Below the pieces are notes generated by a model, which saw only the letters and a program-made list of their open reading frames with translations, did no database searches and was not told where the DNA came from. A stretch of 64,000 nt of DNA from Schistocerca nitens. Its lineage: Eukaryota; Arthropoda; Insecta; Orthoptera; Acrididae. A program made the translations under genes and the position numbers. Where the stretch lies: NCBI RefSeq assembly GCF_023898315.1, contig NC_064614.1, forward strand, positions 73,482,501-73,546,500, in the 5' to 3' direction. Shown piece by piece: positions 1 through 11,815 of the stretch (its first letter is position 1; each line of letters opens with the position of its first letter).

Positions 1-72
1 AAACCCCGCAAAAGTTCTTTCAAGTGAGAGTGCGATAGAACGTTAATGCTGGTTGTAGGACGCCCGTCTCAC

Positions 73-1706
73 TGAAAGGTGTCAGGCAAATCCAACACCT
101 TCCATGAAAAGCCTGACATGATAAGCAAATCCAGTAGTATGTCACATAGCTCCGAATAAATCGTGACATTAACTTAACCAAAGTAATACGAGTAAAGAGT
201 GAGCAAATGGAGTACCACAGACTAACACAAGAATGCCTAAATGCATGTCATACCTTCCCACCGTGAGACAGACACAGTTCCGAGGGGAGAAACGAGAAGC
301 CGAGAGCAGAACCGTGTTAAGCTGAAGTCCCTACGGTAGGGGACGGACACCCACTTCGCCAGCTAACCGCTAGGACCACCCCCAGCCCATGTTAAAAGCT
401 GGAGCCCACCAGAAGAACAGTATAGATCTTACGATAACACAAAAAGGGGCTACCCCAGCCGCAAGCTTTACTGTGAAACTTTTTCGCGTCTCTGTTACGT
501 CAGGACCACCCCTCAGCCCATGTTGAAAGATAGAGCCCTCCAGAAGAACAGTATAGATCTTACGATAACACTAAAAGGACCACACCAGCTGCAAGGTTTA
601 GCGTGATACTTTTTCGCGTCTCTGTTACGTTGCAAACTTCAAAAACATTGCCCCACCACGAAAAGTATAACGTTTCTCGTTGGATAGACGGAATTTTTGT
701 AGGCGGAGCTTAAGATTAACATTGAGACCCTGATTGGTCAGATGAAAACACAGCCACATAGTTTTTTTTTAAACCAACTTCGGTAAATTGTAGTAAGGAG
801 AAGTTAGGAGAGAGTTACTTCCGAGACTGCGAGGTGAGCGGAGCTGTGCTGTCCGCCGCCCCCTGACGAACACTGACATGGTAATGAACGCACGCAATGC
901 CGCATAACAGCACATAAAGCTTCACTCAGAACTGCAGAAGTCTCGTCTGTTACACCCCTTTTTGCGTAATACTAGTGTCGATCGTCAATTAAAGCTCATG
1001 GTTTTCACATTTGCCACTTGAAGTAAAAATCTGAAACGCAATGATTTTTCTGTTATATAGTTATTGGGAAGCCACATCAGCCACTGTAATTTACAAGTTA
1101 GATAAGTAATTCAAGATAATTGAGGGTCACTGTAGACCATTTTGATAGTTTTCTCTTTTGTGAAACTTAATTTAAACCTAGATTATAGATGTGATATGGC
1201 ATAGCTCATCCTTCGATCCATTGTAGAACTTAGAAAAACCCATTCAGGGAATATTCGTTCACATTTTTGTTGAACACAGTTGGTTTTTACCATCCTGTAT
1301 TAAAACATTTCCTTTTATCAATAGTGCAATTTATAAACAATGTTATGTGAGTAGAATAAAATTTCCAATGGTAAACTTAATTGCGTTTTCGACGTTATTT
1401 TACCAGCTAACTAAAAATAGGAAATCCTTGAACCCCTTTCACTAAATTTAGTTAGTATTAAGATTCTTTTACAGGGAGTGCAGTGGAGCTGACGCTGAAA
1501 TCATTAAGTATTTTGTTATATCATCGCTAGTCTCACTGAACTCTTCTGAACTCTACATGTCATGTGTAGTCTGACGTCTCCTTACCAGCAACAGGTCCCA
1601 GGTTCAAAGTAGTCAATTTCCTAAAAAACACGCTCAGAGCGTCATTGCGCGAAAGTGGTAGGGAGACACGATATAGAACAAACAGACACCACGCAGAATG
1701 TTAGAG
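73..1706 (+). repeat. 5' LTR of gypsy-like element 1
   Basis: This stretch recurs in direct orientation at 8172-9806 with only scattered differences, and the repeats flank gag/protease coding remains, so the pair are the LTRs of one retroelement. At about 1.63 kb the LTR is unusually long. Exact ends are uncertain by roughly 10 bp. One reading starts at TG (73) next to a purine-rich tract before the 3' copy; another starts at 79 and gives a 5-bp duplication GAAAG (74-78 and 9797-9801) if the LTR ends at 1695/9796. The visible substitutions between the two LTRs suggest a fairly old insertion. Confidence 0.85.
373..630 (+). repeat. Tandem ~130-bp duplication inside the 5' LTR
   Basis: Two adjacent units (373-502 and 503-630) share the block from GGACCACCC to TTTTTCGCGTCTCTGTTACGT. 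Both contain AGTATAGATCTTACGATAACAC. The same pair is present in the 3' LTR at 8477-8733, so the duplication predates this insertion. Its place in the 5' half of the LTR is where enhancer-like duplications occur in other LTR elements; that role is inference. Confidence 0.85.
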
Positions 1707-1708
1707 AA

Positions 1709-1725
1709 TGGCGACCCTACCAGGA
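1709..1725 (+). other. Primer-binding site candidate, element 1
   Basis: TGGCGACCCTACCAGGA lies just after the 5' LTR. It begins with the TGG expected to pair with a tRNA CCA end, and it resembles the TGGCGAC-starting site of the second gypsy-like element in this window. I do not assign the tRNA. Confidence 0.6.
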
Positions 1726-2058
1726 TGGTAAAATACTATGATTGAAGGTCGACCACATGCCTAACTAGGTCGGAAAAATATCCTATTAAAAATTTTTATC
1801 GTAATTAAAAAAAAATTTTTTTTGAAAGGTATAAATAGTTGAAACCAGTAGCTGCAGCGATAGATAGTGAGACATTCAAGCAGAGACAATAGCATAATTA
1901 AGTTATGAATTTTAAAAATTGTTAGAATTAAGAATTCTCCTCAATGCAAGCGCATAGGTGGCGGATACATCGTTGACAAGTTGGTTCTGATCCATCGTTG
2001 ACAAGTTGGTTCTGATCCAACAAGTAAGTGAATGGATTGTCAGTCTTGGGTATAATAA

Positions 2059-2802
2059 GTGTCAAGTCGTGTGGACAAAAAGTTTATGAAACGCGTGAGA
2101 TCGTATGAGCGCATGTTGACTCGAAGTAGGGCGCGTGAATTGCTTTTAAAACAGAAAATAAGGGATTCGGAAAGATTAGCAATGGCAGATCGAGACCTTG
2201 ACCGAATTGAGGTAGAGACCCACCATGAAAATGGACAGAGAATAGAGGACAGTACAACAGACGATGCAGTATCGCGAGAAATAGGACATATAACGCACCA
2301 TAACGAAGATAATGTACGTCAAGGCATAGAAAACGTAAGTCAGCATACGACAGAGGAGCAGGAAAGTAGAGAGAGAGTCGATGAGGATTCTAACTTGCGT
2401 CTTGAATACGTAGAACCCATAGTACAAGTAATCAGAGCTTCCTCAGCACAGAGTACAAGGAATGCGAGCAGAAAGGTGTCACAGCAGAGTTCAATGCAAT
2501 CGGTTGCGAACCAACACTTAGGCGAAAACACAGAGCGTAAGACGTCGGAAGAAAACGCAATAGGACCCACCAATCTGGCAGAATTATCACAACAAATTAC
2601 GGAAACCATGACAAGGCAAAATAAAGAAATAGCGAACCAAATTCAAATTCAGAATGCAGAAACCACGAGACAAATGCGTGAGATTAAAGAACAAAACAAA
2701 AAAATTCAGTTACACCTAAGTCATATTGAAGACGAGGCAAAAGAATCTCGAGAAGTGATAGGAAACTTAATAACAGGTCACAATCATGACAAGGCAAAAT
2801 AA
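2059..2802 (+). pseudogene. gag: gag, N-terminal part, element 1 (frame broken by duplication)
   Basis: This 247-codon ORF starts about 350 bp after the LTR, after an AT-rich leader, with ATG-TCA-AGT-CGT as the first ATG of the frame. The product is highly charged and looks like an extended coiled coil, with Q/E/K/R-rich heptad-like stretches especially after residue 180. It is the amino-terminal portion of a retroelement structural (Gag) protein, which would assemble particles around the element RNA. The frame runs into a 178-bp tandem duplication at 2608 and ends at 2802, so Gag is split from its capsid half (2786-4543). The family assignment rests on position between LTR and protease and on the downstream capsid-like region, not on a diagnostic motif here. 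Confidence 0.75.
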
Positions 2803-2963
2803 AGAAATAGCGAACCAAATTCAAATTCAGAATGCAGAAACCACGAGACAAATGCGTGAGATTAAAGAACAAAACAAAAAAATTCAGTTACACCTAAGTC
2901 ATATTGAAGACGAGGCAAAAGAATCTCGAGAAGTGATAGGAAACTTAATAACAGGTCACAATC
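2608..2963 (+). repeat. 178-bp tandem duplication within gag
   Basis: 2608-2785 is repeated, apparently without a mismatch, at 2786-2963. Because 178 is not a multiple of three, it shifts the gag frame by one and separates the two gag ORFs. The lack of differences between copies suggests it arose recently compared with the divergence of the LTRs. Confidence 0.95.
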
Positions 2964-4543
2964 AATTGAGAACAGACATTGACAAGGTAAAAGCGGACGT
3001 ACAAACATTGCGTAATGACATTCAGGACGAGATCAAAACATTACGTAACAACACCCAGGGAGAAGTCAAGAAACTAGAGAAACAGATAAAGGAAATTACT
3101 AAACAAGCAGCAGGTACAGCGCGTGAAGTTGTTGAAAACAGTGTGTTACACAAACGTATTACAAAAGCAGCGCTGAAAAGATATGATAACCGCATAGTCA
3201 AAATAGAAGCGCAAACGAAGCGACAATTTCAGAAATTACGAACAGAGTTGTTACAAACCATTGAAGAGCGTAGTGAACAGGATCGAACAAGCACAGAGTC
3301 CGCAACCACATCCGTATCTGTAACAGCACCGGAAAAACAAGCAATTAACGAAGATATTACGCATTTGCGATTCCAATCACAGGCGGAAAGTAACATATGT
3401 GAAATCAGACAGCCTGCACAGCAACAAACACGTTTCGAAATTCTTGATGAACAAACGGCATCTCAAACACATGCGGAACCACAAATGTATGTTTCAAGAC
3501 AGTTTGGATCGTGCAATGAAGCAGCAAGGTTAGCCAGACAAGATACCCAACCAATACGTGATAATGGAAAGCCAGGTCACGAAGAGTACAGTGCAATGCA
3601 TTCAGCTACACGTTCACAACCGATGGAAGAAAATTATTGCGTCCCACTCCAACAATACTACGCAAGGTTAGGCGAAAGTTACAGTGGCCAATATCCAATG
3701 GATCTACCACAACCGCAAAGAACGACGGGAGAAATGATCAGAAACAAAAGTGGTGAAGAATCGCGAATTTCATATGGAACTATGACGAAGTACGACAACG
3801 ATCATTTCCTCATAGTCAAAAAATTTCAACACTTTCGAGAAGGAAATTCATTACATCCACGACCTTTTATTGATCAATTCCGAGTAGGATTACCAGAACA
3901 CTGGACGCTAGCACACAAATTAGACTTTATATGTGCACACATGTCAGGAACAGTCGCAGAAACCATGCAGAATGTTGCAGCGACATGCCGATCGTACGAA
4001 GATTTCAGAGAGAAGTTTCTCTCACGATATTGGTCCAGCGAAGCACAGAACAGAGTGAAGTACGAATTATTACAGAACCCATATTTTAAAAATTCTGGAG
4101 AGAAGAGTCTCGTGAAATTTTTCAAATTAATGGCAAAGAAAAATCAATGCTTATATGTACCATATAGTGACGGAGAGTTGATTAAATTATGCGCGATGGA
4201 GCTACCATTGAAATACCAGCAATCATTAGTAGGTAGCGGAGGCAATGACGTCGAAGCATTTAAAGGTATTGTAAGGGAACTAGAGTTCATATTTTCGGAA
4301 GATGACGCAAGAAAAGGACGAAGCGCACGTGAAAACGAAAGCAAAAAGCAGTGGAATCCACAAGACACAGTACGAAGAAACAATAATTACGAACCATGTG
4401 ATAACTTCGCACCAAGAAACGACAATAGATTTCAACAAAGAACTGTTTATGGATTTACAAGAGAATATGGCAATAACTATAATTCACCCAGGAACGGCAA
4501 CAACTATTACAGAGGGTATAACGACAACCGGAAAGGGTACTAG
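2786..4543 (+). pseudogene. gag: gag, capsid-bearing part, element 1
   Basis: A 585-codon ORF that begins inside the second copy of the duplication, so its apparent start is not a true start. Residues 1-180 are coiled-coil-like (K/E/Q-rich). Residues of about 350-520 look like an insect gypsy-type capsid, with FIDQFRVGLPEHW, LDFICAHMSG and a tryptophan/tyrosine-bearing segment FLSRYWSSEAQ. The end is rich in Asn, Arg, Tyr and Gln, as expected of an RNA-binding nucleocapsid region, but I see no CCHC zinc knuckle. It stops at a single TAG (4541-4543), after which the same frame stays open into the protease ORF. Gag is therefore either separated from Pol by that stop or interrupted by a nonsense mutation. 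Confidence 0.8.
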
Positions 4544-5563
4544 AGAACCAATAGACCGACAAATTATCAACAAAGAAACCACTATCAACAAACTGAACAA
4601 GAAAAGAGAATACAGATAGAAGAGGTGGAGGTAAGACCACCAAACACTGATAAACGTTCGAATGCACAGCTAAGCGCCCATGCCAAAGAGAATGACGCAC
4701 CGACCCAGGACAATTGCAGCACCTTGAACAGAGAAGTAAAAATCTTACCACGAGAAGAGAAGAAGGAAGAAACAAATCCGCAGGGATCAGATGAAAACGA
4801 AGACAAGGAAATAACAATATCGTGTTGGGACGAAATTAATTGGGAGAATACTGACGAGGAAGATGAATTACCAGAGGCATGCACAACGAATGTAGGAGAA
4901 AAGGAGGAAGTAATGAGTATTGCAGAGCTATTTGAGATGGAAATGAGGGAAAGCGAATTCAATGAGGATAATGCGCAGTCGACAGAAGTTGAAAATAAGT
5001 TACGAGTGGGCACACAACCCAACGTATATAATGAAGGAAGTTATGAAGCGATAATTAGAGCATTTAGATGCGATTATGTGGAGGTAGCGACGAAGAAGGA
5101 GAAGATAGATGAGGATGAGGAAGAAGTAGAGGATGTGGAAGAAAGCGTAAATGAAGGAAGAAATAGAGAAGAGGAAATAAAAGTGAGAGAAGTAGCAGTC
5201 GAAGCTTATCCTACAGAAAGTTCGAATTCACAAGGGAAATTCCTAAAAAGACTCATGTATGATTCAGTGGAGGATTCGTTGATGCAAGAAGAAGCAGAAC
5301 AGAACCAACCCTTTCAAATTCAGCTAATTGTGAAGGCCATGGTAAAGCATATCCCAGTCAATATTGTAATTGATAGCGGAAGTGAACTGACTGCGATCTC
5401 AGAAAATTTATTCATGCAGTGTAATGCCAAAGAGGAATTGCCAGTTCTGAAAACACGTAAGATTAAAGTAAGAGGTCCTATTAGAAAGAATGCTGCGGAA
5501 GTTACGAGACAAACAAGGTTAACTCTTTCATGTCAAGTCAAAAGATCGAAGCCAACTTCGTGA
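4544..5563 (+). pseudogene. pol: Acidic linker and protease N-terminal half, element 1
   Basis: In frame with gag after the TAG. An ATG-initiated reading begins at 4625. The first ~200 residues are very acidic (runs of E and D) and of unknown role. Near the end the sequence NIVIDSGSELTAIS carries the DSG active-site triad of a retropepsin-type aspartic protease, which would cleave the polyprotein. The frame then ends, and the second half of the protease continues one frame over from 5530. The shift falls in a short A run at about 5538-5542. This copy could not make functional protease. Confidence 0.8.
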
Positions 5564-5958
5564 TTATACCTAAACTAACTGTAGATTTGATTATAGGTGC
5601 AGATTTTTTAAATGAGAGACGAGCGATAATAGATGCGGGGAAAGCTAGCGTAACATTCGGGAATGTCACACTTCTCTTTGAGCAAAAGCTAAAATTAGAA
5701 GAAATACCAGTTATAAACAAACAATTAAGAATGACGCGAGATAAAGAGGATGAAGAATTAGAATGGTCTGCACAAAAGGGGGAATCGCCTCAACTCATGT
5801 TAGAAGTCCATAAAGAAATCGACGAAAAATTGCAAGAAGTTCGTGGTATTTCGACATACAGTAAAAGAGAATCAGAGGGTATTTTACGAGATAAAGCAGA
5901 GGTATTTTTACCTAAGACTGGCAGTATTAAACACTTTCAGTACAAGTTTGAAGATTAA
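5530..5958 (+). pseudogene. pol: Protease C-terminal half and start of pol linker, element 1
   Basis: The segment LTVDLIIGADFL is the conserved second protease motif (hydrophobic-hydrophobic-G-x-D-F-L), about 75 codons after the DSG in the previous frame, as expected for one domain split by a frameshift. It continues into a linker (KTGSIKHFQYKFE) that in related elements leads directly into reverse transcriptase. It stops at 5958, and no RT, RNase H or integrase sequence follows anywhere before the 3' LTR. The copy is therefore a pol deletion, non-autonomous for reverse transcription and integration. Confidence 0.8.
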
Positions 5959-8154
5959 TTTTATTACTGATAAATAATCAGCACAATATTTCAAGATTAT
6001 GTTGCAGATATGCAGATAAGATCGTCAGGAGAAAGAAGAATGAAGAGAGAGGAAGGTGGAAAAAAGAAAGTAGTTTCAATAAAAACAAAAACAAAAATAA
6101 CACCAATAGTACCATAGATTAAGGTGAAGGGATAAAGCGTAGATAGTCTAACAGCATGAAATACTAAAATGCTATACACCACAACACTACACAAAAAAAA
6201 AATAACAAAACGAATTTGAGGATTTTTGTAGAAGTTAAGACTCAAAATATCTTAGAATTGTAACATTGAAAGGGCGCCGAAATTTGTAAACCTTTTTAAG
6301 AAGGCGTAAAACAATGTAGGTACTAGACATATGTTAGATGATTATAAGTAAAACTTTTAGTAAGAACCATTGTAAAAACTCCAACAAAGACCAGATGCAA
6401 CGACCCACAAGTTGCAACGCGAGATGTATCAAGAAAGAAAAGGACATAATTAGCAAGACACGATTCCTATAAGGCAGAAGCGTCGAGAGAAGGGAAAGGA
6501 CAGCGAGACCAACAAAGGATAGCTGAAGTGGGCAGTAAATCTGCTGAACCACAGGGTGGCGGAACCCTGCTGGGACAGAAGACGGAACCACAGAGTGGCA
6601 GAACACGGAAGGAACCGGTGCAGGGACTGCCAAGCAAACACCGGACTTTCACCGCTCGTAAACCCCGGAACGCCCCGACTCAGCGGAGCGAGCAAAAAAC
6701 GGCCAGACGAGGAGACGGTTTGGGCAAGCCACCATTGGCAAAAAATGTGTGTAAAAGTCACACTACCGCTATTAAACAGCACGCTGATGCACGAAACTGA
6801 AGAAAACTTCCACAAAGTAAAAATGACATGCCCAAACAATTTATCAAACTGTTACTAAGAGGAGAACTTCAAAGCGACTAGTTATCAATAAATATTTCCA
6901 TATCCTGCCCAGAGAAGAACCAAGAATCAAGTAAGAAGCAGAGAAAAAGCAGGAAGAACAGAAGTTGAAGTTTCGCAGGGTTGAGACCAAGAAAGAAGAT
7001 GGGTGAAGAATAGACGACATACCTTCCCAAATCCCTATCCTATTGTAAACTAGTCGTCTGCGAAGTATTACAACGAAAAACGACCGCTTTCAGCGACACA
7101 TAACGATGACTTCCCGCATACAAGCCAGTAGACCATGAGATTCTGCACTCACAGCTCCATTCCATTATGGGACCTCCACAACAGCAACACACACTTGCAA
7201 AGCCAATAGGGAATGACGAACGAAGCTGTACATCAAATACTTGCCCACATCCATCTCGCTCAAGTCCATCACCTTCGTGCAAAAAACATTCGCCAACCTC
7301 ATGCTTAAACATTCATAGGATTGTATGAATGTGTGAAATCAAATTATGTGATGTTGGAATTGTGCAAAAGAAACGTGTGAAAAACTAAATAAGTTAGGCA
7401 CACCAGACAGCTAATAAACTACAAAATAACAGTCATTGACTATGGACTTAAGTAAAAAATAGACTGTCGATAAAAATAAGTCATTAGTTCTGAAATAGAC
7501 AGTATATAAAGAACAAAAGTAAGGCTTAATAAACACTAAAACTATATGCAACTTATTTTCTCCTCAGAAAAATAAAAGTATAACTAAATTTTACTTATTT
7601 TCTCCTTATAAAAACAAAGAATAAAATATTATCTTGTTGGATGTTTTCCCTTTTTTTAACATTTGTACCATTTGTCAGGATATCATCTCAATACTTGTGT
7701 ATGTATATTTCCTTGTCAAAGCAATTATTGGAAATAATTCTTATTTGTTAGTGTAACAATGTTGAAACAAAAACATTTTACTTGTACATGATATTTAGAA
7801 AATGTGTTAGGAATAGATTTTACTTAATTACTACATTTATAAAAACAATATTTTTAAGAAATCGATGTGAAAGGCTCCTCACTTTCGAAAACAAACTTCT
7901 TAAAAAACAAACTCCACAATTAAATAAAGAAAGAAAATAATAAAAAAGTAATAATTATAAAGGAATAAAAATATTCTTCCCTTCTCAATATAAACATATT
8001 TTTGATAATAATGTGGAAGAATATAAAAATATAAATTACTAATACAAACTAGCATAGAACAGAATAACATGGCTGAACAGTAGGCAACAAAATTTAGATA
8101 ACGGAATAATTTTTGACTGGCTTAGACAACGATTCAATCATTGCAAAAATTAAG
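5959..8154 (+). other. Non-coding remnant between pol and 3' LTR, element 1
   Basis: About 2.2 kb without a recognisable protein. It is A-rich apart from a GC-richer island at roughly 6470-6740, which contains a short imperfect repeat (GGAACCACAG/GTGGC-like phrases near 6550 and 6585). No envelope-like ORF is visible. It occupies the place of RT/RNase H/integrase and the 3' noncoding region of a complete element. Confidence 0.6.
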
Positions 8155-8171
8155 TTCCAAGGGTGGTGATA
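8155..8171 (+). other. Polypurine-tract candidate, element 1
   Basis: CCAAGGGTGGTGATA lies immediately before the TG at 8172 that opens the 3' LTR. It is purine-rich but interrupted by T, so it is a plausible rather than strong plus-strand primer site. Confidence 0.45.
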
Positions 8172-9806
8172 TGTAAGGTGTCAGGCAAATCCAACACCTT
8201 CCATGAAAACCCTGACATGATAAGCAAATCCAGTAGTATGTCACATAGCTCCGAATAAATCGTGACATTAAATTAACCAAAGTAATACGAGTAACGAGTG
8301 AGCAAATGGAATACCACAGACTAACACAAGAATGCCTAAATGCATGTCATGCCTTCCCACCGTGAGACAGACACAGTTCCGAGGGGAGAAACGAGAACAG
8401 AAGCCGAGAGCAGAACCGTGTTAAGCTGAAGGCCCTACGATAAGGGACGGACACCCACTTCGCCAGCTAACCGATAGGACCACCCCCAGCCCATGTTAAA
8501 AGCTAGAGCCCTCCAGAAGAACAGTATAGATCTTGCGATAACACAAAAAGAGCTACCCCAGCCGCAAGTTTTAATGTGAGACTTTTTCGCGTCTCTGTTA
8601 CGTCAGGACCACCCCTCAGCCCATGTTAAAAGATAGAGCCCTCCAGAAGAACAGTATAGATCTTAAGATAACACTAAAAGAACCACACCAGCTGCAAGGT
8701 TTAGCGTGATACTTTTTCGCGTCTCTGTTACGTTGCAAACTTTAAAAACATTGCCCCACCACGAAAAGTATAACGTTTCTCATTGGATAGAGAGAATTTT
8801 TGTAGCTGGAGCTTAAGATTAACATTGATACCCTGATTGGTCAGATGAAAACAGCCAGATAGTTTTTTTTAAACCAACTTCGGTAAATTGTAGTAAGGAG
8901 AAGTTAGGGGAGAGTTACTTCCGAGACGGCGAGGTGAGCGGAGCTGTCCTGCCCGCCGCCCCCTGACGAACACCGACAAGGTAATGAACGCACGCGATGC
9001 CGCATAACAGCACATAAAGCTTCACTCAGAACTGCAGAAGTCTCATCTGTTACACCCCTTTTTGCGTAATACTAGTGTCGATCGTAAATTAAAGCTCACG
9101 GTGTTCACATTTGCCACTTGAAGTAAAAATCTGAAACGCAATGATTTTTCTGTTATATAGCTATTGAGAAGCCACATCAGCCACTGTAATTTACGACAAG
9201 TTAGATAAGTAATTCAAGATAATTGAGGGTCACTGTAGACCATTTTGATAGTTTTCTCTTTTGTGAAACTTAATTTAAACCTAAATTATAAATGTGATCT
9301 GGCACAGGTCATCCTTCGATCCATTGTAGAACTTGGAAACCCGTTCAGGGAATATTCGTTCACATTTTTGTTGAACGCAGTTGGTTTTTACCATCCTGTA
9401 TTAAAACATTTCCTTTTATCAATAGTGCAATTTATAAACAATGTTTTGTGAGTAGAATAAAATTTCCAATGGTAAACTTAACTGCTTTTTCGATGTTATT
9501 TTACCAGCTAACTAAAAATAGGAAATCCTTGAACCCCTTCCACTAAATTTAGTTAGTATTAAGATTCTTTTACAGGGAGTGCAGTGGAGCTGACGCTGAA
9601 ATCATTAAGTATTTGGTTATATCATCGCTAGTCTCACTGAACTCTTCTGAACTCTACATGTCATGTGTAGTCTGACGTCTCCTTACCAGCAACAGGTCCC
9701 AGGTTCAAAGTAGTCAATTTCCTAAAAAACACGCTCAGAGCGTCATTGCGCGAAAGTGGTAGGGAGACACGATATAGAACAAACAGACACCACGCAGAAA
9801 GTTAGA
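8172..9806 (+). repeat. 3' LTR of gypsy-like element 1
   Basis: Direct repeat of 73-1706, including the internal ~130-bp tandem pair at 8477-8733. Differences from the 5' copy include scattered substitutions and small indels. Similarity ends at about GTTAGA (9806), where the flank (CGACGTACTC) departs from the 5' internal sequence. Confidence 0.85.
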
Positions 9807-10073
9807 CGACGTACTCTCTCACCTTGTGAGCATGTATTCAGTGTGATTGTTATCTTGAACTTTGCTGCGGGTGGCTGTTTGCTGTTTCGTTTACCTAATA
9901 CAATGTGAAGCCACCGTGTTAAGAGCTGGTGGTGAGCTAGCTGCCCTCATTGTACGTATTTGTTGTTTCCTCGGCCACTTCTGGTTGGTTTAGCTACTGG
10001 TTTTCTGTTCTCTCGTAGTGGTATTGTTAGGGTTAAGTGGAAATTCATTGTAAGATTATGCTAAGCTATATGA

Positions 10074-10795
10074 GCGAGGCTCTAAAAATTTTTAAATGTC
10101 CGTTGTTGAAGCTGGTTTTACTATTATTTATTACTGCGGATTTGATTGCCTTGTGTGAATTTAGGAACAGTTATTTCTGATTGCTTTTTTAAGTATATAC
10201 CTTGCAAGATTAAATTTTATCTGGTTAGTTGCTCGTTAATATATGTTGTAGAGTTATCCTGATGTGTAAATTTGCCCTAGAGAGTGCGGTCTCATTCTTG
10301 CCATAAATTACGGATTCTGCCTGGTTGGGCCAGATACATGAGTCAGCATGCTGACGGCTATATACAGGGCGTTTATAAATGAATATGGGGGTTTTAAAGC
10401 TTTATAATATTTATTAAATTAAAGCGAGGCTCTAAAATTTTTAATGTCCTCTGTTGGAGCTGGTTTTACTGTTATTTATTATTGGGGATTTGATTGCCTT
10501 GTGTGAATTAAGGAACAGTTATGTCTGATTGCTGTTTTAAGTATATGCCTTGCAAGATTATATTTTTATCTCGCTAGTTGCTCGTAAATATGTGTTGTAG
10601 AGTTATCCTGATGTCTAAATTGGGCCTAGAGAGTGCGGCCTCACTCTTGCCATAAATTACGAATTATGCTTGGGTTGGGCTGGATACATGAGTTAGCATG
10701 CTGATGGCTACATACATTGTGTTTATAAATGCATATCGGGGGTTTAAAGCTTTATAATATTTATTACATTAAACTTACAGTTATAAATGATATGT
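10074..10795 (+). repeat. Diverged tandem duplication, period 350 bp
   Basis: The block starting GCGAGGCTCTAAAA at 10074 starts again at 10424 and can be followed through CTTGTGTGAATT, GAGTTATCCTGATGT, GAGAGTGCGG and GCATGCTGA to the end. The end of each unit (GTTTATAAATG...AAGCTTTATAATATTTATTA) is the terminal inverted repeat of the adjacent mariner-like element. The duplication therefore took in a transposon end plus flanking DNA. Confidence 0.85.
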
Positions 10796-11277
10796 GAAAT
10801 GAAAGAGCAACTCAAACAGTTGTGTTTGGCACTAGTGCGCACCTCACGGGCATAGCGAAGTACGCGATTGGTTGAACTTCACTCTACCAAAGCGCTAGAT
10901 AGGCCGCAAGGGACCAAATAACAGCGCTTGCTTTGCATCGCCTCCACATTCATCCGACCTGACGCCATGCGATTTTTTCCTTTGAGGCTTCATCAAGGAT
11001 CGTGTGTACGTGCCTCCGCTACCAGCAGACCTCCCTGAATTAAAAAACCGGATTGAAGCAGCTGTTGCTTCAATCACTGAAGACACACTTATCAACGTTT
11101 GGGAAGAACTAGGCATGTGTGCTGTGTGGTAAATGGTGCTCACATTGAACATTTATAAGGTTCTTCGTAAAACTGTTTCATATGTTCTTTCATTTGACAT
11201 ATCATTTATAAATGTAAGTTTCATATGATAAATATTATAAAGCTTTAAAACCCAAATATTCGTCTAGAAACACCCTA
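10715..11277 (+). mobile_element. Deleted mariner-like transposon (SPDLTPCDF lineage)
   Basis: Left end GTTTATAAATGCATATCGGGGGTTTAAAGCTTTATAATATTTAT and right end (11215-11277) are inverted repeats of each other over the AAGCTTTATAATATTTAT core. Between them only the last part of a transposase survives (10920-11150, plus strand). It matches, codon by codon, the C-terminus of the transposase at 11944-12447: SSDLTPCDFFL, GFIKDRVYVPPLPADLPELK. It has in-frame stops. All N-terminal and first catalytic regions are gone, so this is a non-autonomous deletion derivative. Confidence 0.75.
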
Positions 11278-11815
11278 TATTTACAGCATTTGTTTCTTTT
11301 GGTGGCGTGTTAATACCGATTCCCAAGGACCAGTCTCTTTGACCTAATGATGCCCTTGCACTGTGCCGTGAGAGCTACTGTTCTTAGTATCACCCTAAAT
11401 AAGTAGTAAGTTTTTTCTCTGGCTTCGTAGCGCTTCGTAGCGCTTGCTGATGATTGTGTCGTACCCGCTCTGGACCTTCTATTTTCTGTCTATTGCCTTA
11501 AAAAAAATAAAAAAAAAGAACAGGTAAAAGGGAGGGCGGTAATTGATGCAATGTCCTGTGTACGTATATTTATGTTTGAATTGTATGCGTTCCATTACCG
11601 GTCGCTCATGGACAACCTCAGTGTGTAACAGATATGGTTCCACATGGTAATTTCGTCCAGTAGCCTGTTTAGCGGTGCTGTGACGTGCATCTCGTTTGGA
11701 GAAGAGGGGCTTGATGTGCCTTTTGCGGGGCCGCGGGTTGTGTTTACATTCACCTGTCGTAATACACCATGGTCAGTAGGTATGCTGTTTCACTTTTTAA
11801 CTATTTAAAAACTTA

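Noticed and set aside
6334..6839. Overlapping minus-strand ORFs as a possible envelope gene
   Set aside because: They show no signal peptide, furin-type site or fusion-peptide-like sequence, and are on the wrong strand for element 1.
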